Shown: positions 1-9,489 of the stretch, piece by piece
Layout: each line of letters begins with the position of its first letter
How positions within the stretch are numbered: position 1 is the stretch's first letter
Notes under the pieces: generated by a model
Database searches by the model: none
What the model was told of the DNA's origin: nothing
The model's input: only the letters and a program-made list of their open reading frames with translations
Made by a program: the position numbers and the translations under genes
Assembly (NCBI GenBank): GCA_003173855.1
Contig: PPGI01000005.1
Coordinates: forward strand, 1 to 44,652
DNA: 44,652 bases
Direction: 5' to 3'
Origin: Candidatus Zambryskiibacteriota bacterium
GTDB taxonomy: Bacteria > Patescibacteriota > Minisyncoccia > Phycocordibacterales > DATDWN01

Positions 1-99
1 AAAGATTCCCGCCAATATGGCATACAAAAGAAATTTTTTTGTCGTTTTCATATTTGATGACTATAGCACAACTCTCTGCCATCTGCTATTATGCCAAAA

Positions 100-1128
100 A
101 TGAAAAACTCCGAGGTCAAAATATTTATTACTGGCGGGCTCGGTTATATTGGCACTGCACTTGCCAAGGAAGCATTAAAACGAGGTTTTGATGTTTACCT
201 ATATGATTCGCTTGTATACAAGCAAAATTCTAAAAAAGTACTGAGAGAAATTAATGGTAAAAACAAAAATGCAGAATTAAAATTTATCAAAGGTGATACG
301 AGAAACATTCCTTTGCTTAGAAAAAGTCTCGAAAAATGGAAGCCAGATTTTTTGTTTCATTTCGCTGAACTTGTCGGAGTCTATGCCTGTGACTATAACC
401 CGAAGCATACTCGAGCGATAAATTTTAGTGCATCAAAAAATGTTCTCAATTTAGCTACTAAACTTAATATTCCAACGATTTATAATTCGACATCGAGTGT
501 CTACGGAAATCAAAAAAAGGCAAAACTTTTAAAAGAAAACGATGAAATCCCAGCACCAACTGACAATTATTGTAAAAATAAATTACTAATGGAGAATCAC
601 ATAGAAAAACTCCGCAAGAAATATCCAAATTTCAAGGTAATTGTACTTCGTCCAGCTACAGTCTGGGGTATTGGTCCCAGAATGCGAATCGAACTTTTAC
701 CAAATCATTTTACATATTCTGCAATTGCAAAAGGCAGAATAAGAATTTCAGAACCGCAAGCTTACCGTGCAGAAATGGATATTGATGATATTGTCGAATC
801 ATATTTTGCAATTATGGGGAAAAAATCATGGAAGAAGCCAGTGTATAATGTTGGAAGCGATAATTTAAAAAAAATTGAAGTTGCCGAAAAAATTAAATCA
901 TTTATTCCATGTGAGATTGAAACAATTGGAAATATAGGTGATATGAGGAATCTTCAGATTGATTCGACTAATTTTAGAAATGATTTCGATTGGAAACCAA
1001 AGAACACATTCGAGGGCACAATACAAAAAGTTGCAGCTTGGATTAAGAAAAATAAAAAAGAAATGGAGAGTACAAAATTTAAAGGTATATTGAATAGCCC
1101 GCTTCATATATGGCAAAAAATGATTTAA
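100..1128 (+). CDS. NAD-dependent epimerase/dehydratase (extended SDR family)
   Basis: GGLGYIG Rossmann motif, nucleotide-sugar epimerase-like; ATG at 100 preferred over 91 because TGC-TATTAT (-10) spans 87-92. Confidence 0.8.
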   Translation: MKNSEVKIFITGGLGYIGTALAKEALKRGFDVYLYDSLVYKQNSKKVLREINGKNKNAELKFIKGDTRNIPLLRKSLEKWKPDFLFHFAELVGVYACDYNPKHTRAINFSASKNVLNLATKLNIPTIYNSTSSVYGNQKKAKLLKENDEIPAPTDNYCKNKLLMENHIEKLRKKYPNFKVIVLRPATVWGIGPRMRIELLPNHFTYSAIAKGRIRISEPQAYRAEMDIDDIVESYFAIMGKKSWKKPVYNVGSDNLKKIEVAEKIKSFIPCEIETIGNIGDMRNLQIDSTNFRNDFDWKPKNTFEGTIQKVAAWIKKNKKEMESTKFKGILNSPLHIWQKMI

Positions 1129-2063
1129 AAAACGCAAAGATTTTGCTAACTGGTGGACATGGTTTTTTGGGCCAGGCAGTTTATGATGCACTATTAAAAA
1201 ATGGGGTGCAGAAAAAAAATATTTTTCGTCCAAGAAGTAAAGAACTCGATTTACGAGAAAAGGAAAACTGTAGCAGAGCTGTAAAAGGAATGGATATTGT
1301 TATTAATCTTGCAGCAAATGTTGGTGGTATTGGATACAATCAAAAATTTCCCGGAAGTCTTTTTTATGATAACGCAATGATAACTATTAATATGATTGAA
1401 CAGGCGAGAGTTGCTGGAGTTAAAAAATTTGTCCAAGTCGGAACAATTTGTGCATATCCTAAAATTCCGCCGCATATCCCCTTTCGAGAAGAAGATCTAT
1501 GGATGGGGTATCCCGAAGAAACTAATGCACCGTACGGACTAGCCAAGAAAAATGGAATTGTCCAACTTGAAGCTTACAAAATGCAATATGGATTCAACAG
1601 CATAAATCCAATGCTTGTTAATTTGTATGGACCTCGAGACAATTTTGATCCAAATCACTCGCACGTTATTCCTGCACTGATTAAGCGTTTTGTTGAAGCA
1701 AAAGAAAAAAATCTAAAAGAAGTTGTAGTCTGGGGTACTGGAAAAGCAAGTCGAGAATTTCTTTATGTAGATGATGCAGCCGAGGCCATTGTACTTGCGA
1801 CACTTAAGCATAATGATCCAAAACCAGTTAATATTGGTTCAAGTTTTGAAATAAAAATTAAAGATTTAGTAGAAATTATTGCAAGGCAAACTGGGTACAA
1901 AGGAAAAATTGTCTACGATAAAACGAAGCCTGATGGACAACCAAGAAGAAAACTTGATACCAGCAAAGCTAAAAAATATTTTGGATTCAAATCAAAAACA
2001 AGTTTTGAAAATGGCCTTAGAAAAACTATCGAATGGTACTTGGAAAACAGAAAAAATAACTAG
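1110..2063 (+). CDS. GDP-L-fucose synthase-like NAD-dependent epimerase/reductase
   Basis: GGHGFLG motif; NLAANVGGI, YGLAKK and NLYGPRDNF typical of GDP-fucose synthetase. Confidence 0.8.
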   Translation: MAKNDLKNAKILLTGGHGFLGQAVYDALLKNGVQKKNIFRPRSKELDLREKENCSRAVKGMDIVINLAANVGGIGYNQKFPGSLFYDNAMITINMIEQARVAGVKKFVQVGTICAYPKIPPHIPFREEDLWMGYPEETNAPYGLAKKNGIVQLEAYKMQYGFNSINPMLVNLYGPRDNFDPNHSHVIPALIKRFVEAKEKNLKEVVVWGTGKASREFLYVDDAAEAIVLATLKHNDPKPVNIGSSFEIKIKDLVEIIARQTGYKGKIVYDKTKPDGQPRRKLDTSKAKKYFGFKSKTSFENGLRKTIEWYLENRKNN

Positions 2064-2101
2064 AAAAATCGGCCGAAATCTGTTATTATTGATCCTGCGT
2101 T

Positions 2102-2935
2102 ATGCAAAAATTTGAAAAGGAAGAGATAATCAGCCCCAAGAATGCCTTTAACTTTTGGAATGATCTAAAAGAGATTTGGAAATATAAGGAACTTTTATAT
2201 TTCTTTGTTTGGCGAGATTTAAAAGTTCGCTACAAACAGACAATCATTGGTGTAGCTTGGGCAATAATTCAGCCATTTCTGTCGATGGTTGTTTTTAGTG
2301 TTTTTTTTGGAAAATTAATTCACGTACCATCTGACGGAATTCCCTACCCAATTTTCGTATATTCTGGATTGCTTTTTTGGCAATTTTTCTCTGGATCACT
2401 CGCCGATACAAGCAGCTCTTTAATTTCAAATCGGGCAATTATTACAAAGGTTTATTTTCCCAGATTAATTCTTCCAATAGCATCCATTTTCGTTCAATTC
2501 GTAGATTTTCTGATCGCTTCAGTAGTTTTAGTTATTTTAATGATCTATTATGGTTTTGCTCCGCATCTAACAGGCCTTTATATAATGCCGCTTCTGATTG
2601 TCATCGCTTTTTTGGCAGCCATGGGTGGTGGAATGATTTTAGCGGCTCTAAACGTCAAATACAGGGACGTTCGATATGTTCTTCCATATTTTATCCAGCT
2701 TCTTTTATTTGTAACTCCTGTAATTTATCCCCCATCGATTGCTGGAAAATATTCTTGGATTTTGGCAATTAATCCAATGACTGCAGTTATTAAAGGTGCA
2801 CGCGGAGCCTTGCTTCACACTGAACCAATCAACTGGTTTCTACTTTCAATCTCGCTTTCAGCTGTAGCAATTTTATTTATTATTGGATTTTACATGTTTA
2901 AGAAAACTGAAAGATACTTCGCTGATATTGTATAA
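2102..2935 (+). CDS. ABC-2 type polysaccharide export permease (Wzm/TagG-like)
   Basis: DLKVRYKQTIIGVAWAIIQPFLSMVVFSVFFGKL and multiple TM segments; adjacent ATPase. Confidence 0.92.
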   Translation: MQKFEKEEIISPKNAFNFWNDLKEIWKYKELLYFFVWRDLKVRYKQTIIGVAWAIIQPFLSMVVFSVFFGKLIHVPSDGIPYPIFVYSGLLFWQFFSGSLADTSSSLISNRAIITKVYFPRLILPIASIFVQFVDFLIASVVLVILMIYYGFAPHLTGLYIMPLLIVIAFLAAMGGGMILAALNVKYRDVRYVLPYFIQLLLFVTPVIYPPSIAGKYSWILAINPMTAVIKGARGALLHTEPINWFLLSISLSAVAILFIIGFYMFKKTERYFADIV

Positions 2936-2938
2936 ATT

Positions 2939-4213
2939 ATGAAACCGATAATAGAAATTCAAAATTTATCAAAGACATATAAAATTCGGCACGAAAGCGG
3001 AAGCTATCTTACTTTGCGCGATATAATGTCAGAAGCTATTTTTCATCCAATCACTTTTTTAAAAAAGAGAATTAAAAAAGCAATTGGCCGGGGCGAAGAA
3101 ACATTTTGGGCACTTAAAGATGTTAGTTTTAATATCGAAAAAGGCGAGGTCATAGGCATCATCGGAGCAAATGGTGCTGGTAAATCAACCCTACTTAAAA
3201 TCCTTTCAAAAATTACCCCTCCCACACAAGGTAGGGTTATAGTTCGTGGAAATATTGCTTCTCTTCTTGAAGTAGGAACTGGTTTTCATCCTGAACTGAC
3301 CGGTCGGGAAAATATTTTTTTGAATGGGGCAATTTTGGGAATGAAGAGGTCAGATACAGCTGCTAAATTCGAAGATATTGTCGAATTTGCCGGTATGCGA
3401 CAGTTTCTCGATACTCCTGTTAAATATTATTCATCAGGTATGTATGTTCGACTTGCCTTTTCCGTTGCCGCTCATATGGACCCTGACATTTTAATAATTG
3501 ACGAAGTATTGGCTGTTGGTGATGCCGAATTTCAGAAAAAATGTTTAGAAAAAATGGAGGAAATTACACAAAAAGAAGGTCGGACAATTCTTTTTGTCAG
3601 CCACAATCTGGTTAGTGTTCAAAATCTCTGCAAAAAAACTATTCTACTTCAGCACGGCCAAGTAAAAAAAGTTGGCCCAACAAAAGAAGTGATTGACACG
3701 TATCTAAATCAAAAATCATTGGAAAGAAAAAGTCCGATTAGTCACTTGCAAGGCGATAAAAGAAGTAATGTCGGCGACGTTCGTTTTACAGAAATCCAAG
3801 TCTCAAACGGAAAGCCGGGGGAACCAATCGAAAGTGGAGATAAATTAAAAATCGTAATGAAATATCGAAGCGATTATCCTGACGGAATTTCAGATGTACG
3901 CATAGTTATAACTATTGATAGCGAGAGATCAAAACAAACTGTATTACGCCTCGATAGCGACGTCAGTGCTAAGTCAATTGGTCAAAAAATCCCTCCAGAA
4001 GGAACTATAGTTTGCGAAACAGATGCAATAAATCTTGTCGAAGGAAATTATTTACTTCATGCTAACTTCCATACTCAGGGTGCCAGTCGTGACAATGTTC
4101 AGCGCGCAGCCGAATTCCACGTTCATACAGATCTAAAAAAACATGCCTTTAAGATTGATCCAGATGTAACTGTAACTGATCGCCTATCAAGTTACGTCTT
4201 TAAAGAGGTCTAA
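2939..4213 (+). CDS. Polysaccharide ABC transporter ATP-binding protein (Wzt-like) with C-terminal extension
   Basis: Walker A GANGAGKST, signature YSSGMYVRLAFSVA, Walker B ILIIDEVLAVGD; Wzt-type C-terminal domain. Confidence 0.93.
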   Translation: MKPIIEIQNLSKTYKIRHESGSYLTLRDIMSEAIFHPITFLKKRIKKAIGRGEETFWALKDVSFNIEKGEVIGIIGANGAGKSTLLKILSKITPPTQGRVIVRGNIASLLEVGTGFHPELTGRENIFLNGAILGMKRSDTAAKFEDIVEFAGMRQFLDTPVKYYSSGMYVRLAFSVAAHMDPDILIIDEVLAVGDAEFQKKCLEKMEEITQKEGRTILFVSHNLVSVQNLCKKTILLQHGQVKKVGPTKEVIDTYLNQKSLERKSPISHLQGDKRSNVGDVRFTEIQVSNGKPGEPIESGDKLKIVMKYRSDYPDGISDVRIVITIDSERSKQTVLRLDSDVSAKSIGQKIPPEGTIVCETDAINLVEGNYLLHANFHTQGASRDNVQRAAEFHVHTDLKKHAFKIDPDVTVTDRLSSYVFKEV

Positions 4214-4256
4214 TTTGAGGTTTACAATTGGCTAATTCTCGAGTAGAATGCCCCTC

Positions 4257-4982
4257 ATGATTAGCGTCGCTATACCTACATATGAGATGAACGGCAAGGG
4301 TGTTGAACTCCTTAGACGAAGCTTCGATATCTTGACCCGACAAACCTATAAAGACTTTGAAGTGGTCGTAAGCGACAACTCTAAAAATGATGACATTAAA
4401 AATTTGTGCGCTGAATATGGATCGAAATTAAAGATTAACTATTTCAAAAATCCTAGAATAGGCATGGCACCGAATACTAACGAAGCCATTAAAGCCTCTA
4501 AAGGAGACCTGATAAAAATTTTATATCAAGATGATTTTTTAGCAGATGATAATTCGCTTCAGGATATTCACGATAATTTTAAAGGTCAATGGCTTGCCAC
4601 GGCATGCGAGCACCTGGCCGACACTGGGGAGAGATTTAATTTGCACATACCGTCATATAATGACAAAATCCACGTGGGCTCAAATTCGATCGGCTCACCT
4701 TCTGTTATAACTATTAAAAATGACAATCCACTTCTTTTTGACGAAAAAATGACTTGGAGATTAGACGGTGACTATTATAAGAGAATGCATGATAAGTACG
4801 GCAACCCAACGATCTTAAGTAAGCCTAATATTGTGATTGGGGTCGGCAAACATCAAACAACATTTCATTTAAGCGACGAATACAAAGAAAGCGAGCGAGA
4901 CTATATGTATGAGAAATATAACGAAGAGAAACCAAAGGTTAGTTTATTAAGAAAAGTAAAAACATGGCTAAAGAAAATTTAA
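4257..4982 (+). CDS. Glycosyltransferase family 2
   Basis: SVAIPTYEMNG...VVSDNSKNDD, QDD; start at 4257 inferred from TTTACA-N17-TAGAAT-N7-ATG. Confidence 0.85.
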   Translation: MISVAIPTYEMNGKGVELLRRSFDILTRQTYKDFEVVVSDNSKNDDIKNLCAEYGSKLKINYFKNPRIGMAPNTNEAIKASKGDLIKILYQDDFLADDNSLQDIHDNFKGQWLATACEHLADTGERFNLHIPSYNDKIHVGSNSIGSPSVITIKNDNPLLFDEKMTWRLDGDYYKRMHDKYGNPTILSKPNIVIGVGKHQTTFHLSDEYKESERDYMYEKYNEEKPKVSLLRKVKTWLKKI

Positions 4983-6730
4983 ACAATAAAAAAATGAGGG
5001 TTTTATATGCTCAAGCAGTCTACGGAGACGAAGAAAAAAAAGCTGTTTTAAATTCTCTTGAAAATACTTTTTTGTCTGTCGGAAATTTATCGAAAAAATT
5101 TGAAAATCAAATTGCCAAGCTTTTCAATAAAAAATATGGAGTATTTGTAAACTCTGGTAGCTCTGCAAACCTTCTTGTGACACAACTTATTCCAAAGGGT
5201 GAAGTCATCACTCCAGCGCTTACTTTTGCAACAACACTTACTCCCCTACTACAGTGCGGGTTAACTCCAGTTTTTATTGATAGTGGCATTGATATATTTC
5301 TTCCGACTGTTGAAGATATCGAGGCTAAAATAACTAAAAAAACAACTGCAGTAATGATTCCAAATTTACTTGGAAATAAAATTGACTCATTGCGATTAAG
5401 AAAATTATGTGACAAAAAAGGAATTCTATATATAGAAGATTCTTGTGACACAATTACCCAATCAAACGGTCATTTCGTAACTACTTCTTTTTACGGATCA
5501 CACATTATTACAGCGATGGGATCAGGCGGAATGGTCATGTCTGATGACAAAAAAGCAATAGAGAGAATCAGAACAATGAGAGACTGGGGACGAGGTGTTG
5601 ATGTTTCTGAAAAAATTTCTGACAGATTTAAATATAAAATAGACGAAATTCCTTATGACGGAAAATTTGTTTACGTTGAAAGAGGATTTAATATGAGACC
5701 TGTAGAAGCTCAAGCAGCCTTTGGTTTAGAGCAACTAAAAAGATTGCCTGAATTTGCTAAAAAAAGAAAAGAAAATTTTCAAAAATTATATGATTTCTTT
5801 AAGGATTATCCATACTTCAATCTTCCAAAATCTCAATTCGATCCAAATTGGCTAGCATTTCCACTTACTTTAAAAAATGCCACTTTTCAAAGATTTGAGC
5901 TCGTAAAATGGTTTGAAGACAATGGAATTCAAACCAGACCAATCTTTTCGGGAAATGTTCTTAGACATTCTGCTTTCAGGGATTTAAAAAAAGGCGAATT
6001 TCCTAATGCAGACTATATTATGGAACATGGAATTCTCTTAGGCATTCATCAGGGTATGAATGATGCTCAATTGAATCACATAAAAGAAACCTTTAAAGAA
6101 TTTGCCAAATCTCATACGATGGACATTTTGATGACTGGAAGCCGTGGTAGACTCGGAACTGAAATGAAAAAACATCTACATGTTATTGAATTTAAAGATG
6201 ACATAACCAAAGAATTTAACAAAACCAAAGCTGATCTTGTAATTCATGCTGCAGCCTACACGGACACTACAAAAGCTGAGAAAGAGCCAGATCTTTGTTT
6301 TAAAACAAATGTTGAGGGCACATACAATATGGTTAAAAAATACAAAGATGTTCCTTTTGTCTACATTTCTACCGAATACGCAAAAAATCCTCTTGGAGTT
6401 TATGCTACGACAAAATTTTTAGGCGAAGAAATTGTAAAAACTCATCCAAAACATTTGATTATAAGAACCCTATTTAAACCTAGACCTTGGCCTTTCCCTA
6501 TGGCTTACAAAGATCAATATACCCAAGGTGATTACACAGATGTCATTGCAAAATTGATTGCAGATAAAATAAAAAATTGGGACAAAAAAACATCTGAACT
6601 TTGCTATATAGGAACAGGACGAAAAACCATGCTTGATTTAGCAAGAAAAACCAAACCGGATACAATGCCTAATACAGTAGCTGATTATGTAAAGAAAACT
6701 GGAGCTCCAATTCCAAAGGATTATCTATAA
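4964..6730 (+). CDS. Fusion: DegT/DnrJ/EryC1-family PLP enzyme (3-dehydratase-like, active-site His) + RmlD-like SDR domain
   Basis: N-term FVNSGSSANLL, TTSFYGSHIITAMGSGGMV; C-term LMTGSRGRLGTEM, VIHAAAYTDTTKAEKEPDLCFKTNVEGT. Confidence 0.85.
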   Translation: MAKENLNNKKMRVLYAQAVYGDEEKKAVLNSLENTFLSVGNLSKKFENQIAKLFNKKYGVFVNSGSSANLLVTQLIPKGEVITPALTFATTLTPLLQCGLTPVFIDSGIDIFLPTVEDIEAKITKKTTAVMIPNLLGNKIDSLRLRKLCDKKGILYIEDSCDTITQSNGHFVTTSFYGSHIITAMGSGGMVMSDDKKAIERIRTMRDWGRGVDVSEKISDRFKYKIDEIPYDGKFVYVERGFNMRPVEAQAAFGLEQLKRLPEFAKKRKENFQKLYDFFKDYPYFNLPKSQFDPNWLAFPLTLKNATFQRFELVKWFEDNGIQTRPIFSGNVLRHSAFRDLKKGEFPNADYIMEHGILLGIHQGMNDAQLNHIKETFKEFAKSHTMDILMTGSRGRLGTEMKKHLHVIEFKDDITKEFNKTKADLVIHAAAYTDTTKAEKEPDLCFKTNVEGTYNMVKKYKDVPFVYISTEYAKNPLGVYATTKFLGEEIVKTHPKHLIIRTLFKPRPWPFPMAYKDQYTQGDYTDVIAKLIADKIKNWDKKTSELCYIGTGRKTMLDLARKTKPDTMPNTVADYVKKTGAPIPKDYL

Positions 6731-7269
6731 TGAAGATTGATCAAACAAAAATCGAAGGATTGAAGGTAATTACTCTTGATCGTTTTAATGATGAGCGAGG
6801 AAGTTTAACTGTAATTTATGACAAAAAATCGCTTGATCAGATTGGATTTTTGAAAAACTTTAATCAAAATTATTATTCAATTTCGAAAAAAAATGTTATC
6901 CGAGGAATGCATTTTCAGATTCCACCAGAAGATCATGCAAAATTCGTCTATGTAACACGAGGGAAAATACTCGATGTCATTTTAGATATAAGAAAAAATT
7001 CTCCGACTTACGGGCAATATGCTACAGTTGAATTGAGCAGCGAAAATCATGTAGCAGTTTTTATTCCACGCGGATGCGCTCACGGATTTCTCGCCAAAGA
7101 AGACGATAGTTGTGTAATCTATCTTCAAGAAACAATGAGATCACCGGAAAATGAAGCTGGTATACGATTTGATTCCTTTGAGCTTGATTGGGGCCTAAAA
7201 GAGCCGATAATAAGCTCTCGTGACTTATCACTTCCTGCATTTAATTCTTATAATTCTCCTTTTGTATGA
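6730..7269 (+). CDS. dTDP-4-dehydrorhamnose 3,5-epimerase-like cupin (RmlC family)
   Basis: DERGSLTVIY, NVIRGMHFQ, GKILDVILDIRKNSPTYG, FIPRGCAHGF. Confidence 0.88.
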   Translation: MKIDQTKIEGLKVITLDRFNDERGSLTVIYDKKSLDQIGFLKNFNQNYYSISKKNVIRGMHFQIPPEDHAKFVYVTRGKILDVILDIRKNSPTYGQYATVELSSENHVAVFIPRGCAHGFLAKEDDSCVIYLQETMRSPENEAGIRFDSFELDWGLKEPIISSRDLSLPAFNSYNSPFV

Positions 7270-8267
7270 AAAAAATACTTATCACCGGAGTTGCCGGTCT
7301 TATAGGATCACATTTTGCAACATATTTGCTTGATAACGGATATGATGTCATTGGCATAGACAATCTTACTGGCGGATACTTGGATTTTGTCGATGAAAGA
7401 CTTAAAAAAAATAAAAAATTTTATAAGGTTGATTTGCTTAACGTTGGCGGCCTCGAAAAAGTTTTCAAAAAAAATAAACCAGATTACGTATATCATTTTG
7501 CCGCATATGCAGCCGAAGGCCTTTCTCCGTTTATCAGAAATTTTAATTATACAAACAATCTTCTTGCCACTGTAAATGTCATCAATGAATGCATTAAAAA
7601 TAATGTAAAAAAAATAATTTTTACATCATCAATGGCAGTATATGGTCACGGTAAAGCTCCATTTAAGGAAGATCAATTCCCTACACCGGCTGACCCTTAT
7701 GGAATTTCCAAATTTGCAGTCGAGATGGATCTTAAACAAGCACGTGACCAGTTTGGGCTAGAATATTCAATACTTAGACCCCATAATGTAATTGGAATAA
7801 GACAAAATATTTGGGACACTTATCGAAACGTTATAGGTATTTGGATAAGAGAGACGATTCTAGGAAACGATCTTAGAATTTTTGGCGATGGTAAACAAAA
7901 AAGAGCGTTTTCTGATATTTTTTATTGTTTAAAACCCTTTGAAAAATTAATGTTTGATCACAATGGTGAAATATTCAATATTGGTTCAGACAAAGAATAC
8001 GAAATTGTTGAAGCAGCTAAAATATTAGTTAAAGTCGCAAATGAATTTGGATTTAAACCAAAAATAAAATTTGCTGAGGCACGTAACGAAGTAAAGCATG
8101 CTTACAGTTCACACGAAAAAGCAAAACGAATGCTTGATTTTAAAGACAATACTGATTTAGAAAAAACAATACGTGAAATGTTTGCCTGGGCACTAAAACA
8201 ACCCCAAAGAAAATCAAAAAAAATGGATTATGAAATAGAAAAAGGAATGTACAATTCGTGGAAATAA
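7266..8267 (+). CDS. NAD-dependent epimerase/dehydratase (GalE-like)
   Basis: GVAGLIGSHFATYLL motif; FTSSMAVYG, YGISK. Confidence 0.85.
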   Translation: MKKILITGVAGLIGSHFATYLLDNGYDVIGIDNLTGGYLDFVDERLKKNKKFYKVDLLNVGGLEKVFKKNKPDYVYHFAAYAAEGLSPFIRNFNYTNNLLATVNVINECIKNNVKKIIFTSSMAVYGHGKAPFKEDQFPTPADPYGISKFAVEMDLKQARDQFGLEYSILRPHNVIGIRQNIWDTYRNVIGIWIRETILGNDLRIFGDGKQKRAFSDIFYCLKPFEKLMFDHNGEIFNIGSDKEYEIVEAAKILVKVANEFGFKPKIKFAEARNEVKHAYSSHEKAKRMLDFKDNTDLEKTIREMFAWALKQPQRKSKKMDYEIEKGMYNSWK

Positions 8268-8268
8268 A

Positions 8269-9489
8269 ATGAACGGAAATACAATAGAAGAATTATTCAA
8301 TACACCTCGGATGGGCCATGTACCGCTAAGCGCCACAAATAGCGTACGAGGACTATATAGGCTAATAAAAAAATATTTTAAGCCAGAATTTACTATGGTT
8401 GAAATTGGCTCATTTCATGGCGTTTCTACTCGGCTATTTTCAAAATTTGTTAAAACCGTTTACGCTGTCGATTGCTATGATTACGTGGTTCCAGAAACAG
8501 GCAGAATTCCAGAGCATGACGCTCTTTTTGTTGAAGCTGAAAAAATATTTATTGAAAAAACAACAGGCATTAAAAATATAATAAAAGTAAGAAAAACCAG
8601 TGTTGAAGCAGCAAAAGATTTCGCTCCTAAATCAGTTGATGCTGTTTATATAGATGCTGAACATGACGAGGTAAGTGTAAGAAAAGATATCCAAACTTGG
8701 AAAGGTAAAATTAAAAATGGAGGAATTCTCTGCGGTCATGATTTTAATCTGCCTCACATAAAAAAAATTCTAAATGAAGAGGGATTTAAAAAAATTGATA
8801 CCTTCCCTGACAGTTCGTGGGCAGTTATTGTTCGACCTACAACAGCTCTAATAGCAGTAGCATCAACAAAAGTACCTCAAACAATTAAAGCTTTGAAAAA
8901 AAGCTTAAAACAGATGGAATTTAGTAAAGTTCTTCTTTTCACCAATGAAGACGTAGAAGTTAAAGGAATAAAAACTGTAAAAATTCCGAAACTCGATTAC
9001 AAATCATATAATGAATTTATTGCAATGTATCTCTGGAATTATATTGATACGGAATATGTGCTTCTTGTTCAAAACGACGGGTACATTCTAGATGCTAATA
9101 TTTGGGATGATGTTTTTTTCGATTATGATTATATTGGCGCACCATGGGAGAGGAATACTCATTTTACAAAAGATGGCACAGAAGTCAGAGTTGGTAACGG
9201 AGGATTTTCGTTTAGAAGTAAAAAACTTCTGGAAGCTCCTACAAAACTCGGACTAAAATTTACAGATATGGGTACAGGATACTGGCATGAAGATGGATTT
9301 TTGTGTGTACATTATCGCAGGGAATTAGAGGAATATGGGATTAAATTTGCACCAGTCAATGTAGCAGCAAAATTTAGCACTGAAATGCATTGTCCAGAAT
9401 CAGTTCCCTCTTTCGGATTTCATAATCTAAAAAATGTCCCAAGGTTCCATACCATAAGAACTTTAATGAAGAAAATAATAAAACGATGA
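8269..9489 (+). CDS. Bifunctional protein: class I SAM methyltransferase + DUF5672-like glycosyltransferase domain
   Basis: N-term MVEIGSFHGVSTRLF, VYIDAEHDE; C-term YVLLVQNDGYIL...YIGAPWERN...VGNGGFSFRSKKLLEA. Confidence 0.75.
   Translation: MNGNTIEELFNTPRMGHVPLSATNSVRGLYRLIKKYFKPEFTMVEIGSFHGVSTRLFSKFVKTVYAVDCYDYVVPETGRIPEHDALFVEAEKIFIEKTTGIKNIIKVRKTSVEAAKDFAPKSVDAVYIDAEHDEVSVRKDIQTWKGKIKNGGILCGHDFNLPHIKKILNEEGFKKIDTFPDSSWAVIVRPTTALIAVASTKVPQTIKALKKSLKQMEFSKVLLFTNEDVEVKGIKTVKIPKLDYKSYNEFIAMYLWNYIDTEYVLLVQNDGYILDANIWDDVFFDYDYIGAPWERNTHFTKDGTEVRVGNGGFSFRSKKLLEAPTKLGLKFTDMGTGYWHEDGFLCVHYRRELEEYGIKFAPVNVAAKFSTEMHCPESVPSFGFHNLKNVPRFHTIRTLMKKIIKR

Noticed and set aside
898-1233. Antisense 111-aa ORF and similar antisense ORFs (e.g. 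5107-5451, 19945-20268, 20138-20494, 36217-36492, 40746-41114)
   Set aside because: Overlap strongly supported coding regions; no family motifs or initiation signals; typical of random six-frame ORFs.
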